Shown: positions 32,503-41,067, counted from the stretch's first letter. The stretch: DNA of 64,000 nt from Aromatoleum toluolicum (GCF_012911005.2 NZ_WTVS01000006.1:1-64000), one strand, 5' to 3'. The notes: generated by a model not told the origin, from the letters alone. Numbers and translations: made by a program.

Positions 32503-34173
32503 CTAGCCCTTGCCGCCACGCCAGATGGAGAACAGCACCCAGATGCCGCCGATGACGGCGGCGATGAAGCCGAGCAAGCCGAAAGATGGCAGGCCGGGCT
32601 CGCGCTCGACGGTCATGACGATGGCCGAGCCGATGATCAGGGCGGCGGTGACGACGCTGATCGCCAGGCGGCTGGCGGCGCGGTCGAGACGGTCGCCGAA
32701 ATGCTTGAGGGGCAGGACCTCGACTTGCACCAGGAGCTTGCCGCGCCGCGCGGCGCGCAGGAGCTGGCGCAGGTCTTGCGGCAGCCCGGCGACGAGGGCA
32801 AGCGTGTCGCGCAAGGCGCGCCAGCCGCGCCAGACCAGGGCGCCGGGCGCGGCGTGGGCGAGCAGCACCCGTTCGAGAAACGGCGTAGCCTCGCCCGCCA
32901 TGTCGAAGTCGGGGTCGAGCTGGCGCCCCAGTCCCTCCAGGGCGATGAAGGCCTTGATCAGCAGCGCCAGGTCGGGCGGCAGGGTGAGGCCGTGCTCGCG
33001 CAGGATGGCGACCAGGTCGGAGAGCATGGCGCCCAGATCGAGGTTCTTGAGCGGCACGCCGTGATACTGGTCGGCGAAGGCGTCGATCTCGGGCTGCAAG
33101 GTCTCGCTGTCGATCTCGGCGCCGCCGCTCCAGTCCAGCAGCACTTCGGCCACCTTCTCCGCATCGTGGCTGACGAGACCGTGCAACAGCACGGCCAGCT
33201 GATAGCGGCGCTCCTCGGAAAGGCGCCCGACCATGCCGAAGTCAATGAAGGCGATGCGGTTGTCCGGCAGGTAGAAAACGTTACCGGGATGCGGGTCGGC
33301 GTGGAAGAAGCCATCTTCGAGCATCATCTTGAGCACGGCCCGGGCACCGCGACGGGCCAGCAGCCTGCGGTCGAGGCCGGCCGCGTCCACGGCGGCCAGG
33401 TCGCGGCCGGCAATGCCATCGACATAGTCCTGCACATTGAGCCGCCCGCCGGTCCACGGCCAGTGGATGCGGGGAACGACGATCTCGGGGTGATCCGCGA
33501 AGTGGGCGGCGATGCGCTCGGCGCTGCGGCCCTCGGCGGAAAAATCCAGTTCGCGGCGCAGCGACAGGGTGAAATGGCGCACCACCTCCCGCGGCCGGTA
33601 GCGGCGCAACTCGGGCGCTTCCGCCTCGACGATCTCGGCGAGACGGGCCAGCAGGCGCAGGTCAGCCTCCACGATCGGCCGGATGCCGGGGCGCCGCACC
33701 TTGAGGATGACCGCCGTGCCGTCAGCAAGCCAGGCGCGATGCACCTGGGCCAGCGAGGCCGCCGCAAGCGCCTGCATCTCCAGGCGCGGAAAGATGGCCT
33801 CGGGCGGCTCGCCCAGGTCCTCCGTCAGTTGCGGCAGCAGCTCGGCGAAAGGGATGGCGGGCGCCGCGTCCTGCAGCTTGCTGAACTCGGCGATCCATTC
33901 CGGCGGGAACAGATCTACGCGGGTGGCGAGGATCTGCCCCAGCTTGACGAAGCTCGGCCCCAGCTCCTCCAGCGCCCGGCGCAAGCGGGCCGGCGGCTCC
34001 AGCCGCGCCAGTTCCTCCGGTTCGTGCCAGTGCAGGGCGCGGCCGGCACGTTCCAGGGCGCCCGCCATGCCGATCCGCCGCACCAGATCGCCGAAGCCGT
34101 AGCGGATCAGGACTGAGGCGATGTCATGCAGGCGGCCCAGGTCGCAGACGGCGCCGATCGCTTGCCATAGCAT
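32503..34173 (-). CDS. ABC1/UbiB-family atypical kinase
   Basis: The 556-residue protein has the family marks in order: FVKLGQ (KxGQ, about 76-80), the Ala-rich loop AAASLAQVH, the Lys in AVILKVRRPG, HADPHPGNVF and FIDFGMVG. Two C-terminal membrane helices follow (SVVTAALIIGSAIV; LGFIAAVIGGIWVLF). UbiB proteins support ubiquinone synthesis or lipid handling through an ATPase activity. In this context, beside a lipase and an isoprenyl-synthase-like protein, an isoprenoid or lipid role is likely. The start (TGATG) overlaps the DUF2934 gene. Confidence 0.9.
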   Translation of the reverse strand: MLWQAIGAVCDLGRLHDIASVLIRYGFGDLVRRIGMAGALERAGRALHWHEPEELARLEPPARLRRALEELGPSFVKLGQILATRVDLFPPEWIAEFSKLQDAAPAIPFAELLPQLTEDLGEPPEAIFPRLEMQALAAASLAQVHRAWLADGTAVILKVRRPGIRPIVEADLRLLARLAEIVEAEAPELRRYRPREVVRHFTLSLRRELDFSAEGRSAERIAAHFADHPEIVVPRIHWPWTGGRLNVQDYVDGIAGRDLAAVDAAGLDRRLLARRGARAVLKMMLEDGFFHADPHPGNVFYLPDNRIAFIDFGMVGRLSEERRYQLAVLLHGLVSHDAEKVAEVLLDWSGGAEIDSETLQPEIDAFADQYHGVPLKNLDLGAMLSDLVAILREHGLTLPPDLALLIKAFIALEGLGRQLDPDFDMAGEATPFLERVLLAHAAPGALVWRGWRALRDTLALVAGLPQDLRQLLRAARRGKLLVQVEVLPLKHFGDRLDRAASRLAISVVTAALIIGSAIVMTVEREPGLPSFGLLGFIAAVIGGIWVLFSIWRGGKG

Positions 34174-35033
34174 CAAACGTCCTTGCCGGTCTCTTTCGAT
34201 TCCAGGCGGGCAGCGATGCCTTGGAGCAGGCCGGCGGCCAGACCGGCCAGCAGCGCGGCTTCATGGCGCACGACCTCCGCCCCTTTCTTGGCCTGTTCGC
34301 GCGCACCTGCCGTAACGGCCTGGGTCAGTTGCTCGAGCGCGATCCGGGTACGTTGGCCGACGGCCGAGCCACTGCTGCGGGCATGTTCGGCAAGCTCGGT
34401 GAAGGTGGCCTGGACAGTGCCCCGGGTATCGCGCGCTGCGTCCTGCAGCGTTTCGATGAACAGCGTCTGCAGCGTGGCCAGTTCGTCCGCCGCCTGCTTC
34501 AGCCCCTGCCGGGAGAACTCACTGGTGCGACCCGTGGCCTCCTGAATGGCCAATTGTGCGGCCTCCGCTGCGCCGGCCAGCGCCTCGTCCAGACCGCGCA
34601 TCGCCTCTTTCAGCGCTTGTCCGCCGCGTTCCCCGAGCGGCACGGCGCCTTCGCGGGCGCCTCTGACCACGGCCGCCGTCACGCGTTTGAGTGCATCGGC
34701 ATCAAGATGCCCGCGCGTGAGAGCATCGAGCGTGATCGCACGCACCTGAGAGGCGACCGCGGCCGGGTCGGTGGCAAGTGCGCCTTGTACGCGTTGCTCG
34801 AGTTCCTCTGGCGTCATGGAGGGAAGACGTCCCTGCTCCTTGAGCATCCGGTCGATCTCGGCCTCGGCCTCCAGCCAGTCCTCTGCCACGTTGCCGCCCA
34901 CAAAGCCGCTCTTTTCCGCGCGAAAATAGGCGGCCTCCGCGATCATTCGATAGCGTTCCTCGGCGGTGACGGGCGGATTCTTCTCCGCAACGGATTCCTG
35001 CGCCGCATTCGAAGTGGAAGTGGATTTGGCCAT
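34173..35033 (-). CDS. DUF2934-domain protein with long helical C-terminus
   Basis: The 286-residue protein has a DUF2934 domain near the N-terminus (RYRMIAEAAYFRAEKSGF, EDWLEAEAEID, about 27-62). The rest is rich in Ala, Glu and Arg, looks fully helical, and resembles phasin-like or apolipoprotein-like surface helices. The last 25 residues are amphipathic or hydrophobic (LLAGLAAGLLQGIAARL). I do not know its function; binding to a membrane or lipid body would fit the neighbours. It is the first structural gene after the regulator. Confidence 0.7.
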   Translation of the reverse strand: MAKSTSTSNAAQESVAEKNPPVTAEERYRMIAEAAYFRAEKSGFVGGNVAEDWLEAEAEIDRMLKEQGRLPSMTPEELEQRVQGALATDPAAVASQVRAITLDALTRGHLDADALKRVTAAVVRGAREGAVPLGERGGQALKEAMRGLDEALAGAAEAAQLAIQEATGRTSEFSRQGLKQAADELATLQTLFIETLQDAARDTRGTVQATFTELAEHARSSGSAVGQRTRIALEQLTQAVTAGAREQAKKGAEVVRHEAALLAGLAAGLLQGIAARLESKETGKDV

Positions 35034-35122
35034 GGTCGCTGCTCCTTTTCAAAGTGAGAGTGTGGAAAATCCGGCGTGTGCGGGGCCGGGTATCGGTATG
35101 AGCTTGTCCAGGCGCCCCATCC

Positions 35123-35749
35123 TCAGCGTGCCTCCCCATCGGCTGAGGCCAGCCTCCCTCGCAGCAGATCGCATACGTGGCGTGCCAATACCTCGGGGTT
35201 GTCCTGCTGGGGCCGGCGTCCTGGCATGAACTTACGGGTTGCACCGGCTTGGAAATGGAAGATCACCAGGCCAAAGATCGACATCGCGAGCAGGTGGGCA
35301 TCCACATGTGGGTCCAACTCGCTGGCGAGATCGTGGACGGCAACGAACATGTCCCTGAATACCTGTTTGGCCAAGGTACTCTGACGCGCCTCGTTGGTGT
35401 CCAGCAGTACCCACTGCACCAGCCGCAGAAAGTCCTTGTCCGAGGCCATCATCCGGGCGAGCCCCGCAACAAAGCATTCAAGCCGTTTCCATGGGGTGCC
35501 GTTGCCGGCCAGCATGTCTTTCAGTGCGGCCACTCTTTCCCGGAATTCGTAGGCCACTGTATCGAGATAGAGCTGGTTCTTGTCGGCGAAGTGGTAGTAA
35601 AGCGCCGCCTGGGTGAGGCCGACGGCGGCAGCGATATCGCGCATCGAGACGCCGTCATAACCGTGCCGCGCAAACAAAGGCGTCGATAGCTCAAGAATCT
35701 CTTCCCGCGTTTTTCGCTTGCGAATGATCCTAATCGGCTGGCGGATCAT
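35123..35749 (-). CDS. TetR/AcrR-family transcriptional regulator
   Basis: This 208-residue protein has the TetR helix-turn-helix (RHGYDGVSMRDIAAAVGLTQ, then AALYYHFADKNQLY) at about 28-66 and a ligand-binding helical domain. It is the first gene of the long minus-strand run and lies about 90 bases before the DUF2934 gene, so it most likely represses the run and is relieved by a hydrophobic ligand. A TATACT sequence on the minus strand near 35785-35800 could be its -10 box. Confidence 0.88.
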   Translation of the reverse strand: MIRQPIRIIRKRKTREEILELSTPLFARHGYDGVSMRDIAAAVGLTQAALYYHFADKNQLYLDTVAYEFRERVAALKDMLAGNGTPWKRLECFVAGLARMMASDKDFLRLVQWVLLDTNEARQSTLAKQVFRDMFVAVHDLASELDPHVDAHLLAMSIFGLVIFHFQAGATRKFMPGRRPQQDNPEVLARHVCDLLRGRLASADGEAR

Positions 35750-35838
35750 AGATTGGTGGCCCTTCCGATAAACTTAACGAACGATCAGTATATCGCTGTC
35801 AGATGTGGTTTGCACCATCCAGCCTACTGAGAACCTGT

Positions 35839-36105
35839 TCACAATCCTTTGAGCAGTAGTGCGATGAAGGCCAAGTGGACGAACTGCAAGCTGGTGTTGA
35901 GTTTCCGCTCGCAGTTTTTCCAGTGGCGGCGGCATTTCTCGATCCAGGCGAATGACCGCTCGACGACCCATAGCTGAGGCATGACGGCAAAGGAATGCAA
36001 CTCGCTGTGCTTGGCGATTTGGACTTCAGCGCCAAGCCATTCCTCAACGGCATGAGCGAATGGCTGGCCGACATAGCGTAAGCGCCCGGAAAACTCACCT
36101 GTCCC
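35839..36105 (-). pseudogene. IS5-family transposase, C-terminal fragment
   Basis: One minus-strand frame reads GRLRYVGQPFAHAVEEWLGA, VQIAKHSELHSFAVMPQLWV, VERSFAWIEKCRRHWKNCER and LNTSLQFVHLAFIALLLKGL, then a stop at 35839-35841. The RSFAWIEKCRR block with its Glu-Arg pair is the end of the IS5 DDE domain. Nothing upstream in this frame belongs to it, so only about 90 residues remain. Confidence 0.75.
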
Positions 36106-36242
36106 ATGGCGCGGTCATCCGCTGAAGATCGTGTCCACCAAGTTCGATGGTGGACACTATGGACTATGGACGTTGGCATCCCGCGCCGAGCCCGGCGAAC
36201 AGGCAGGGCAATCGCATGAATCCGCGGTGGCGCCCCGTGAGA

Positions 36243-36257
36243 ATTGTCGTTGACAAT
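36243..36257. repeat. Palindrome inside the left end of ISAs1
   Basis: ATTGTC-GTT-GACAAT lies about 70 bases before the transposase ATG and inside the element. Such dyads serve as regulator operators elsewhere, but here it may just be part of the IS regulatory end. Confidence 0.4.
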
Positions 36258-36326
36258 CATGATGTTACGAAGGGGCTGTTCACAAGCGTTTGTTTTGTGT
36301 AGTTTTCTGTCTTTTTGGGGCGACTC

Positions 36327-37456
36327 ATGGAGACGGAAGGCCGGTTGCGGTTGGCGGACGTGTTTGTGTCGATCAGCGACCCGCGTCAGGCGAGGAAGAC
36401 GCGCACGATCTGGTGGAGGTGCTGGTAGTGGCGGTCAATGGCGTCCTTGCCGGAGCCGATACCTTCGTCGAGATCGAAGGGTGGGCAAACGAGAAGCTCG
36501 CGTGGTTTCGGCGTTACCTGAAGCTCGAACACGGCATTCCGTCGCATGACACGTTTGGCCGGCTGTTCGGGCTGATCGATCCGAGCGAATTCGAAGCCGC
36601 CTTCCGGCGCTGGGTCAGCAGCATCCTGCCCGCACTGGGGCCTGATGCGGTGGTCGCCATCGACGGCAAGACCAGTCGGCGCACGGGCAAGGTCGATGCG
36701 ACCGCGTTGCATTTGGTGAGCGCCTTTGCGGCCGGTGCAGGGCTGGTGCTGGGGCAGACGGCCACGGCGCAAAAATCCAACGAGAAGATGGCGATTCCGA
36801 CGCTGCTGCAAACGCTGGCCCTCGAAGGCTGTATCGTGACGATCGATGCGATGGGCACGCAGGCCAACATTGCGCAGGCAATTCGCAACAAGAACGCCGA
36901 CTATGTCCTGGCGGTCAAGGACAACCATCCGACGCTCGCCGAGGCGATCGGCGATTTTTTTACCCAGTTCAAGGCAACTGCGCCTGCCAAGACGCCCCAC
37001 AGTTTCTACCAGGACATCGACAAGAACCACGGACGCATCGAGCATCGCCGCTGCTTTGCCTTCGATCAGCTCGACTGCCTGCACAATCCGGCACAGTGGC
37101 CTGATCTCAAATCCTTCGTCGTCATCGAATCCGAGCGCACGATCAAAGGCAAGACCACCTCCGAGCGGCGCTGCTACATCAGCAGCCTGCCGCCCGATGC
37201 GCAGCGCCTAGCCCACGCCGTCCGCTCGCACTGGGCCGTCGAGAACCGTCTGCACTGGTGCATGGACGTCGTCTTCGGCGACGACCAGATGCGCGCCCGC
37301 ACGGGCCACGCCGCTCACAACTTGGCTGTGCTCAAGCACATCACGCTGAACCTCATTCGCCTCGATCCCATCCCCCGCAAAGGCGGAATCAAGCTGCGCA
37401 GGCTTATTGCCGCAACATCCGACGAATACCGCGCTCACCTCTTCGGTCTGGAGTAG
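36327..37456 (+). pseudogene. ISAs1-family transposase, frameshifted near the N-terminus
   Basis: From the ATG at 36327 the frame reads METEGRLRLADVFVSISDPR, then one base is missing near 36395-36400. The rest runs open to 37456 in another frame with DLVEVLVVAVNGVLAGADTF, the DDE residues in AIDGKTSRR and TIDAMGTQ, and the C-terminal SHWAVENRLHW and ARTGHAAHNLAVLKH. Restoring one base gives about 377 residues, normal for the family. It might be a recent lesion or a sequencing error. Confidence 0.88.
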
Positions 37457-37568
37457 CCGCATTCATGCGATTGCCCTGGGCGAACAGGTGCTCATTGCCA
37501 AGTACCAGGGCATCGTGTGCTACGAACGCAACCGCCAATGACGAGGTGGAAGCGATGCTTTACCAAAG

Positions 37569-37755
37569 ATGAGGGGAGTCCCCTCGAAGTCGGCTTGCAG
37601 GGGCGGGCTCTTTGTCAGTTTCTCTCCTGCCGTGAGTGACAGAGCGGCGAAAGCGATGCGGGAGACCATGCGTCACTGGCGGCTGTATCATCGTGGTGAC
37701 CTTCCTTTGGACGATCTCGTACGTTGGACTCGCTCCGTGATTCATGGGTGGGTTG
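37569..37755 (+). pseudogene. Group II intron maturase/reverse transcriptase, C-terminal fragment
   Basis: The frame gives GLFVSFSPAVSDRAAKAMRE, TMRHWRLYHRGDLPLDDLVR and WTRSVIHGWV. This matches the X (maturase) domain of group II intron reverse transcriptases, where the usual continuation is NYYGRF. Here the match ends at HGWV, about 15 bases before the end of the relaxase gene. The catalytic reverse transcriptase domain is absent. Confidence 0.7.
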
Positions 37756-37770
37756 CCGATAGGTGCCTTC

Positions 37771-39582
37771 CTACACAGGATCGGCGGCAGCAGATACCGA
37801 CAGGTAAGGGTTGTTCGGTGGCATATCGCTGAACAGGACTCGCGGGTCTTCCAGCAGGTAGCCGTGGAGTCTCCGCGATTTCCGCGGCCCTGTGACTGCG
37901 CATATCCAGATGTTCAGACCATTCTGCTGCTTGCGGTGCAATTGCAGCTTCTCGAAGCGTTTTTGCACCCATTGCCAATCGGCCAGTTGGTCTTGCTTGG
38001 CAAGGAAGGCAGTTCTTGGATGTTCCTGAGCGTAACGCTGGAACACGCCAGGGCTGACCAGATAGACGGTATCGGCGACCGTATGCACCAATGCCTTGGT
38101 GTCGTTGATGATGAGCTTGCGCTCTTCGATATGCCGGCGCAGCCAGGCGACGAAATGCTCGCCTGACGGCGTTTCCTCCAATCCTGGAGTCGACGCAGAC
38201 GCCGCCGAGTCGGCCGGTAACCTTGATTCACCTGACTCAAGAGGCGGCTCTTCCAGGGTTGGAGAAAACATTTCGGAGGTCGACGAGAGAACGGCCGATG
38301 CGATATCTGGAGTGTCGAGCAGATCCAGAAGCGCCTCGACGCCTTCGCCGGCTGGCTGCGCCGACAGAGGCTCGGAGGCGGCCGAGTCCGGTACGGCGGG
38401 CAACGACGCGGAAACTGTTGGTTCCCCCTCTTCCTGCACCACCGTCACTGTGCCGGCGAACGGTGTGGGCCGCTGATTACCTTCCCAGATCAGGGATGGC
38501 GCGAGGCGCAGGAGCGTGAAGGTGTGAGACCAGCCCGCGTCGCTGGTGATGGTGGCCTTCCAGATAGCCTTTCCCTCCGGCGTCGGCTGCGCAATGCCAT
38601 GATCCTGCAGCACGTTGAAGACGGCGGTGTTGCTGGACGGAATGCCATCGACGCCCTGGACCAACAGATGGGCGCGCAGCTTGTCCGAGACCGTTTTGCT
38701 GACCAGCCACAGCGCGTCCTGGGTCAGCCATCCGTCCGAGGCCTGGGGCTGGTTCAGCTTGAACTCTTCCTTGAGCAGGTAGCGCAATCCGTCGAGGAGC
38801 TTGCGTTGGAGCGCATGGCGGGGGGCCGCCAGCGCCTTGGCCGGATCACCGCCCAGCGCCTGGGCGACCGAGGCCTGATCGGCCTGCACGACCAGTTCCC
38901 CGAGCATGCCGGCATGCTCGTACTGGCCGGCCAGCACGTACAGGAGTGCCGACCACAGGTCGGGATATCCGCTGAGCCAGTCGAAGATACCGGCGTCGAG
39001 CAGTCGGGCGTAGAGCAGCCCGGTGGCTGCGCTGTGCAGCCGGTATTCGCGCGCCTTGTGGTAGCGGAAGCGGTACGGCTTCCGGAGCGGACCATGCCAG
39101 GGATGCCAGATCGTGCCGTCGGCATACTCGACATGCAGGTCGACGGCGACCTTGCCGACGTCGTGCAGCAGTGCTGCGTAGGCGATGCCGGCGGTCCAGG
39201 CCTCGGCCTGGGCGGCCTGGGTTTCCGGCGTGGCACCGGCCGGCAGGAGATGGGGCTGTCGCAGCTTCAGCGCGTAGGCCACGATTTCCAGGCCGTGGTC
39301 CAGCATGCCGCCCGGGTAGGCGTGGTGGTGGCTTTCCGAGGCTGGGAAATTCTGGACCAGCTCGGCGTAGCGCTCCAGTGGCGCCCGATACAGCGTGGCG
39401 AACTGGTCACGGGAGACGGACGTGCGCTGCCAGATGTGTTCCAGCAGCTTCTGCCGGCGCGGTGTCGCCAGCAGTGATGCGGCCGATTCCGTCCGCGTCA
39501 GCCCTTTGGGGGGCTCGGCGGAGGGAGTGGGCGTGACTGCGGTGGCAGGTGGCATCCGTTTGCGTTGGAACAGCGAGAGCAT
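37771..39582 (-). CDS. traI: MobH-family relaxase (TraI of ICEs)
   Basis: The 603-residue protein nicks the transfer origin and leads the DNA strand. The N-terminal TraI_2 domain (about 40-300) has the HD-type metal residues in SHHHAYPGGMLDHGLEIV and AALLHDVGKVAVDLH. The C-terminal DUF1528 domain is present (WLRRHIEERKLIINDTKALV; YLLEDPRVLF). The start has CCAGGATTCGCC before the ATG; the open frame extends 52 codons further with low-quality sequence. It is divergent from the PrlF-YhaV genes. Confidence 0.92.
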   Translation of the reverse strand: MLSLFQRKRMPPATAVTPTPSAEPPKGLTRTESAASLLATPRRQKLLEHIWQRTSVSRDQFATLYRAPLERYAELVQNFPASESHHHAYPGGMLDHGLEIVAYALKLRQPHLLPAGATPETQAAQAEAWTAGIAYAALLHDVGKVAVDLHVEYADGTIWHPWHGPLRKPYRFRYHKAREYRLHSAATGLLYARLLDAGIFDWLSGYPDLWSALLYVLAGQYEHAGMLGELVVQADQASVAQALGGDPAKALAAPRHALQRKLLDGLRYLLKEEFKLNQPQASDGWLTQDALWLVSKTVSDKLRAHLLVQGVDGIPSSNTAVFNVLQDHGIAQPTPEGKAIWKATITSDAGWSHTFTLLRLAPSLIWEGNQRPTPFAGTVTVVQEEGEPTVSASLPAVPDSAASEPLSAQPAGEGVEALLDLLDTPDIASAVLSSTSEMFSPTLEEPPLESGESRLPADSAASASTPGLEETPSGEHFVAWLRRHIEERKLIINDTKALVHTVADTVYLVSPGVFQRYAQEHPRTAFLAKQDQLADWQWVQKRFEKLQLHRKQQNGLNIWICAVTGPRKSRRLHGYLLEDPRVLFSDMPPNNPYLSVSAAADPV

Positions 39583-39897
39583 GGCGAATCCTGGATGGCG
39601 GGCTGTTCGGGGGAGCCTCTTGGCCCTTTCGGGTAGGGCCTTTCCCCTTGACCCCGTTCCCTTGCCCCTTCCCAGCCCTTTGTCCTTTGTCGGAAAGCCT
39701 TTGGTATAGGGCAGCGAAGGCAGCCGAGCCACAGCCAATGGGGGACTGGCCCAAATCGGATTCTGGCGGGAAGGCGGCCTGTGCCGGGCCTACGATGGGG
39801 CCTTCTCTTTCAACTGGACGGAGGTCCCATGCTCAAGCAGATTGACGATGTAAGGAATATTCCTTACCATGCAAGTATTGTCATCAGGAGAACAGCC
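39583..39897. other. Divergent intergenic region between relaxase and prlF
   Basis: These 315 bases separate the minus-strand relaxase from the plus-strand antitoxin gene. The right part holds the promoter and operator described separately. I saw no gene in the rest, and could not make out a clear transfer origin, though this is a plausible place for one. Confidence 0.4.
39842..39870 (+). promoter_or_regulatory. prlF-yhaV promoter with an 18-bp palindromic operator
   Basis: TTGACG at 39842-39847 and TACCAT at 39865-39870 are 17 bases apart. The perfect palindrome GTAAGGAATATTCCTTAC at 39850-39867 fills the spacer and covers half of the -10 box. The prlF ATG follows 28 bases later. An antitoxin dimer bound here would block RNA polymerase, the usual autoregulation of toxin-antitoxin pairs. 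The binding itself is inferred. Confidence 0.7.
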
Positions 39898-40215
39898 ATG
39901 CCTGAGATCCATGAAGTCGCCACGCTGACCTCCAAGGGCCAGATCACACTGCCCAAGCCCATTCGGCAGGCACTGGGCGTGGACGCCGGCGGAAAAGTGG
40001 CCTTCGACCTGCGCGGAGGCGAAATTATCGTGACCCGCGCGGACGCCGAACACGAAGACCCGGCCATCGAGGCCTTCCTGGGCCTGCTGGAGGCCGACAT
40101 CCGGGCCGGTCGGCACGTCCAGTCCCTGCCGGATGATCTGGCCCGAGCCATGTTGGCGAATGCCGGCCACGCGGTCAATCTCGATGAAGACATCGACGGC
40201 GAAGTGGCGCTCTGA
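39898..40215 (+). CDS. prlF: PrlF/SohA-type antitoxin (AbrB fold)
   Basis: The 105-residue protein has the swapped-hairpin AbrB DNA-binding domain at the N-terminus (VATLTSKGQITLPKPIRQAL, then GVDAGGKVAFDLR) and an acidic C-terminus that should wrap the toxin. Together with YhaV it forms a type II toxin-antitoxin pair and likely binds the palindrome in its own promoter. CAGGAG stands nine bases before the ATG. Its stop overlaps the toxin start (TGATG). On an ICE such a pair favours maintenance of the element. Confidence 0.92.
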   Translation: MPEIHEVATLTSKGQITLPKPIRQALGVDAGGKVAFDLRGGEIIVTRADAEHEDPAIEAFLGLLEADIRAGRHVQSLPDDLARAMLANAGHAVNLDEDIDGEVAL

Positions 40216-40679
40216 TGCAGCGGCACGGCTGGACGCTCTTGTTCCACGAGGGCGTGATCGAGCAGTTGCGCAAGCTGCAGGTGGCCGCGGAGCGGGCCGA
40301 ACAGAGCGACCCGCAAGGATTCGAGGGCAACGCCAACGTCAAGCTGTTTCGGGCGTTGAGCCAGTTGATCATGGAGGTCGTGCCGAGCGATCCCGCGCGG
40401 GACGAGTACCGCCAGGGCAACACCCTGGGGCCGGCCTATCGCCACTGGCGGCGCGCGAAGATCGGGCGGCGATTCCGCCTGTTTTTCCGCTACGACTCCA
40501 AGGTGAAGGCGATCGTGTTCGCCTGGGTCAACGACGAGCAGACCCTGCGGGCGGCGGGCAGCAGATCCGACCCCTATGCGGTGTTCGAGAAAATGCTGGG
40601 CCGAGGCAACCCGCCGAACGATTGGGCGGCGCTGGTGGCGGCGAGCCAGACGGATTGGCGTGCACCGGAGAATCCTTGA
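40215..40679 (+). CDS. yhaV: YhaV-type toxin (RelE-like ribonuclease)
   Basis: This 154-residue protein matches YhaV, a ribosome-dependent RNase. It shows NVKLFRALSQLIMEVVPSDP, YRQGNTLGPAYRHWRRAKIG, RFRLFFRYDS and the late FAWVNDE and RNPPNDW-like tail. The overlap with prlF ensures coupled synthesis. It seems complete and intact. Confidence 0.92.
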   Translation: MQRHGWTLLFHEGVIEQLRKLQVAAERAEQSDPQGFEGNANVKLFRALSQLIMEVVPSDPARDEYRQGNTLGPAYRHWRRAKIGRRFRLFFRYDSKVKAIVFAWVNDEQTLRAAGSRSDPYAVFEKMLGRGNPPNDWAALVAASQTDWRAPENP

Positions 40680-40698
40680 AACGTACTTGGTAGCCACC

Positions 40699-41067
40699 AT
40701 GAAACCCACTGCACACACCAACTTCGCGGAACGCGCCGGCCGGACGCTGGGTCGGATGTGGCGGGGAATTGTGCGACTTGACCGGAAGGCGCACGGCCTG
40801 CTGATTGTGCAAGGATGGGCGCCTGGTGTGGCCTCGGCGGTGCTGCTCGTCATCAAGCTGGTTGTGCTCGGTGTGCTGGCCTACGCCTCACTCTGGCTGG
40901 CGGCGCTGCTTGCCCTGCTGGCTCTTGCTGGTTGGAGCGTGCGCGACCCAGCAGCTTGGAACGCGGAGGACGAGAGCAAGCCGGAATGGCGCGAGGGGCA
41001 CGGCGGCTTTGGCTTGTATGACAAAAGCGAGTGGCGCCGCGACATGGGTGATCCCGACAATCCTTAG
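40699..41067 (+). CDS. DUF3742-family ICE protein
   Basis: This 122-residue protein is found in ICEclc/PFGI-1 elements near TraG. It begins with a basic segment (RAGRTLGRMWRGIVRLDRKAHG), has two adjacent hydrophobic stretches (about 45-75), and ends in an acidic tail with EGHGGFGLYDKSEWRRD. Its role is not known; an inner membrane location is likely. It lies 19 bases after yhaV and converges on the TraG gene. Confidence 0.85.
   Translation: MKPTAHTNFAERAGRTLGRMWRGIVRLDRKAHGLLIVQGWAPGVASAVLLVIKLVVLGVLAYASLWLAALLALLALAGWSVRDPAAWNAEDESKPEWREGHGGFGLYDKSEWRRDMGDPDNP

Larger units (their letters stand above)
36204..37478 (+). mobile_element. ISAs1-family insertion sequence, complete ends
   Basis: The 1275-bp element has terminal inverted repeats CAGGGCAATCGCATGAA at 36204-36220 and its complement at 37462-37478. 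It is flanked by the identical 10-bp target duplication GGCGAACAGG at 36194-36203 and 37479-37488. Size, ends and duplication length fit the ISAs1 family. It carries one transposase gene with a frameshift near the N-terminus. Confidence 0.92.
36119..37541 (+). pseudogene. Small gene split by the ISAs1 element
   Basis: If the insertion and one copy of the 10-bp duplication are removed, 36131-36203 joins 37489-37541 in frame. The joined frame reads VSTKFDGGHYGLWTLAS, then RAEPGEQVLIAKYQGIVCYE and ends RNRQ at a TGA. It is the end of a small protein that I do not recognise; its upstream part is blurred by the IS5 fragment. The join across the duplication is exact. Confidence 0.5.

Noticed and set aside
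32485-34116. A 543-codon plus-strand frame opposite the UbiB-like gene
   Set aside because: All conserved kinase motifs are on the minus strand; the plus frame is a codon-position mirror.
36243-36257. Palindrome ATTGTC-GTT-GACAAT as an orphan GntR operator
   Set aside because: It lies inside the exact borders of the ISAs1 element, so it belongs to the IS end rather than to a lost host promoter.
37569-37755. Reverse transcriptase text considered as a retron or defence reverse transcriptase
   Set aside because: Only the maturase X domain of a group II intron protein is present, no catalytic domain and no structured RNA next to it.
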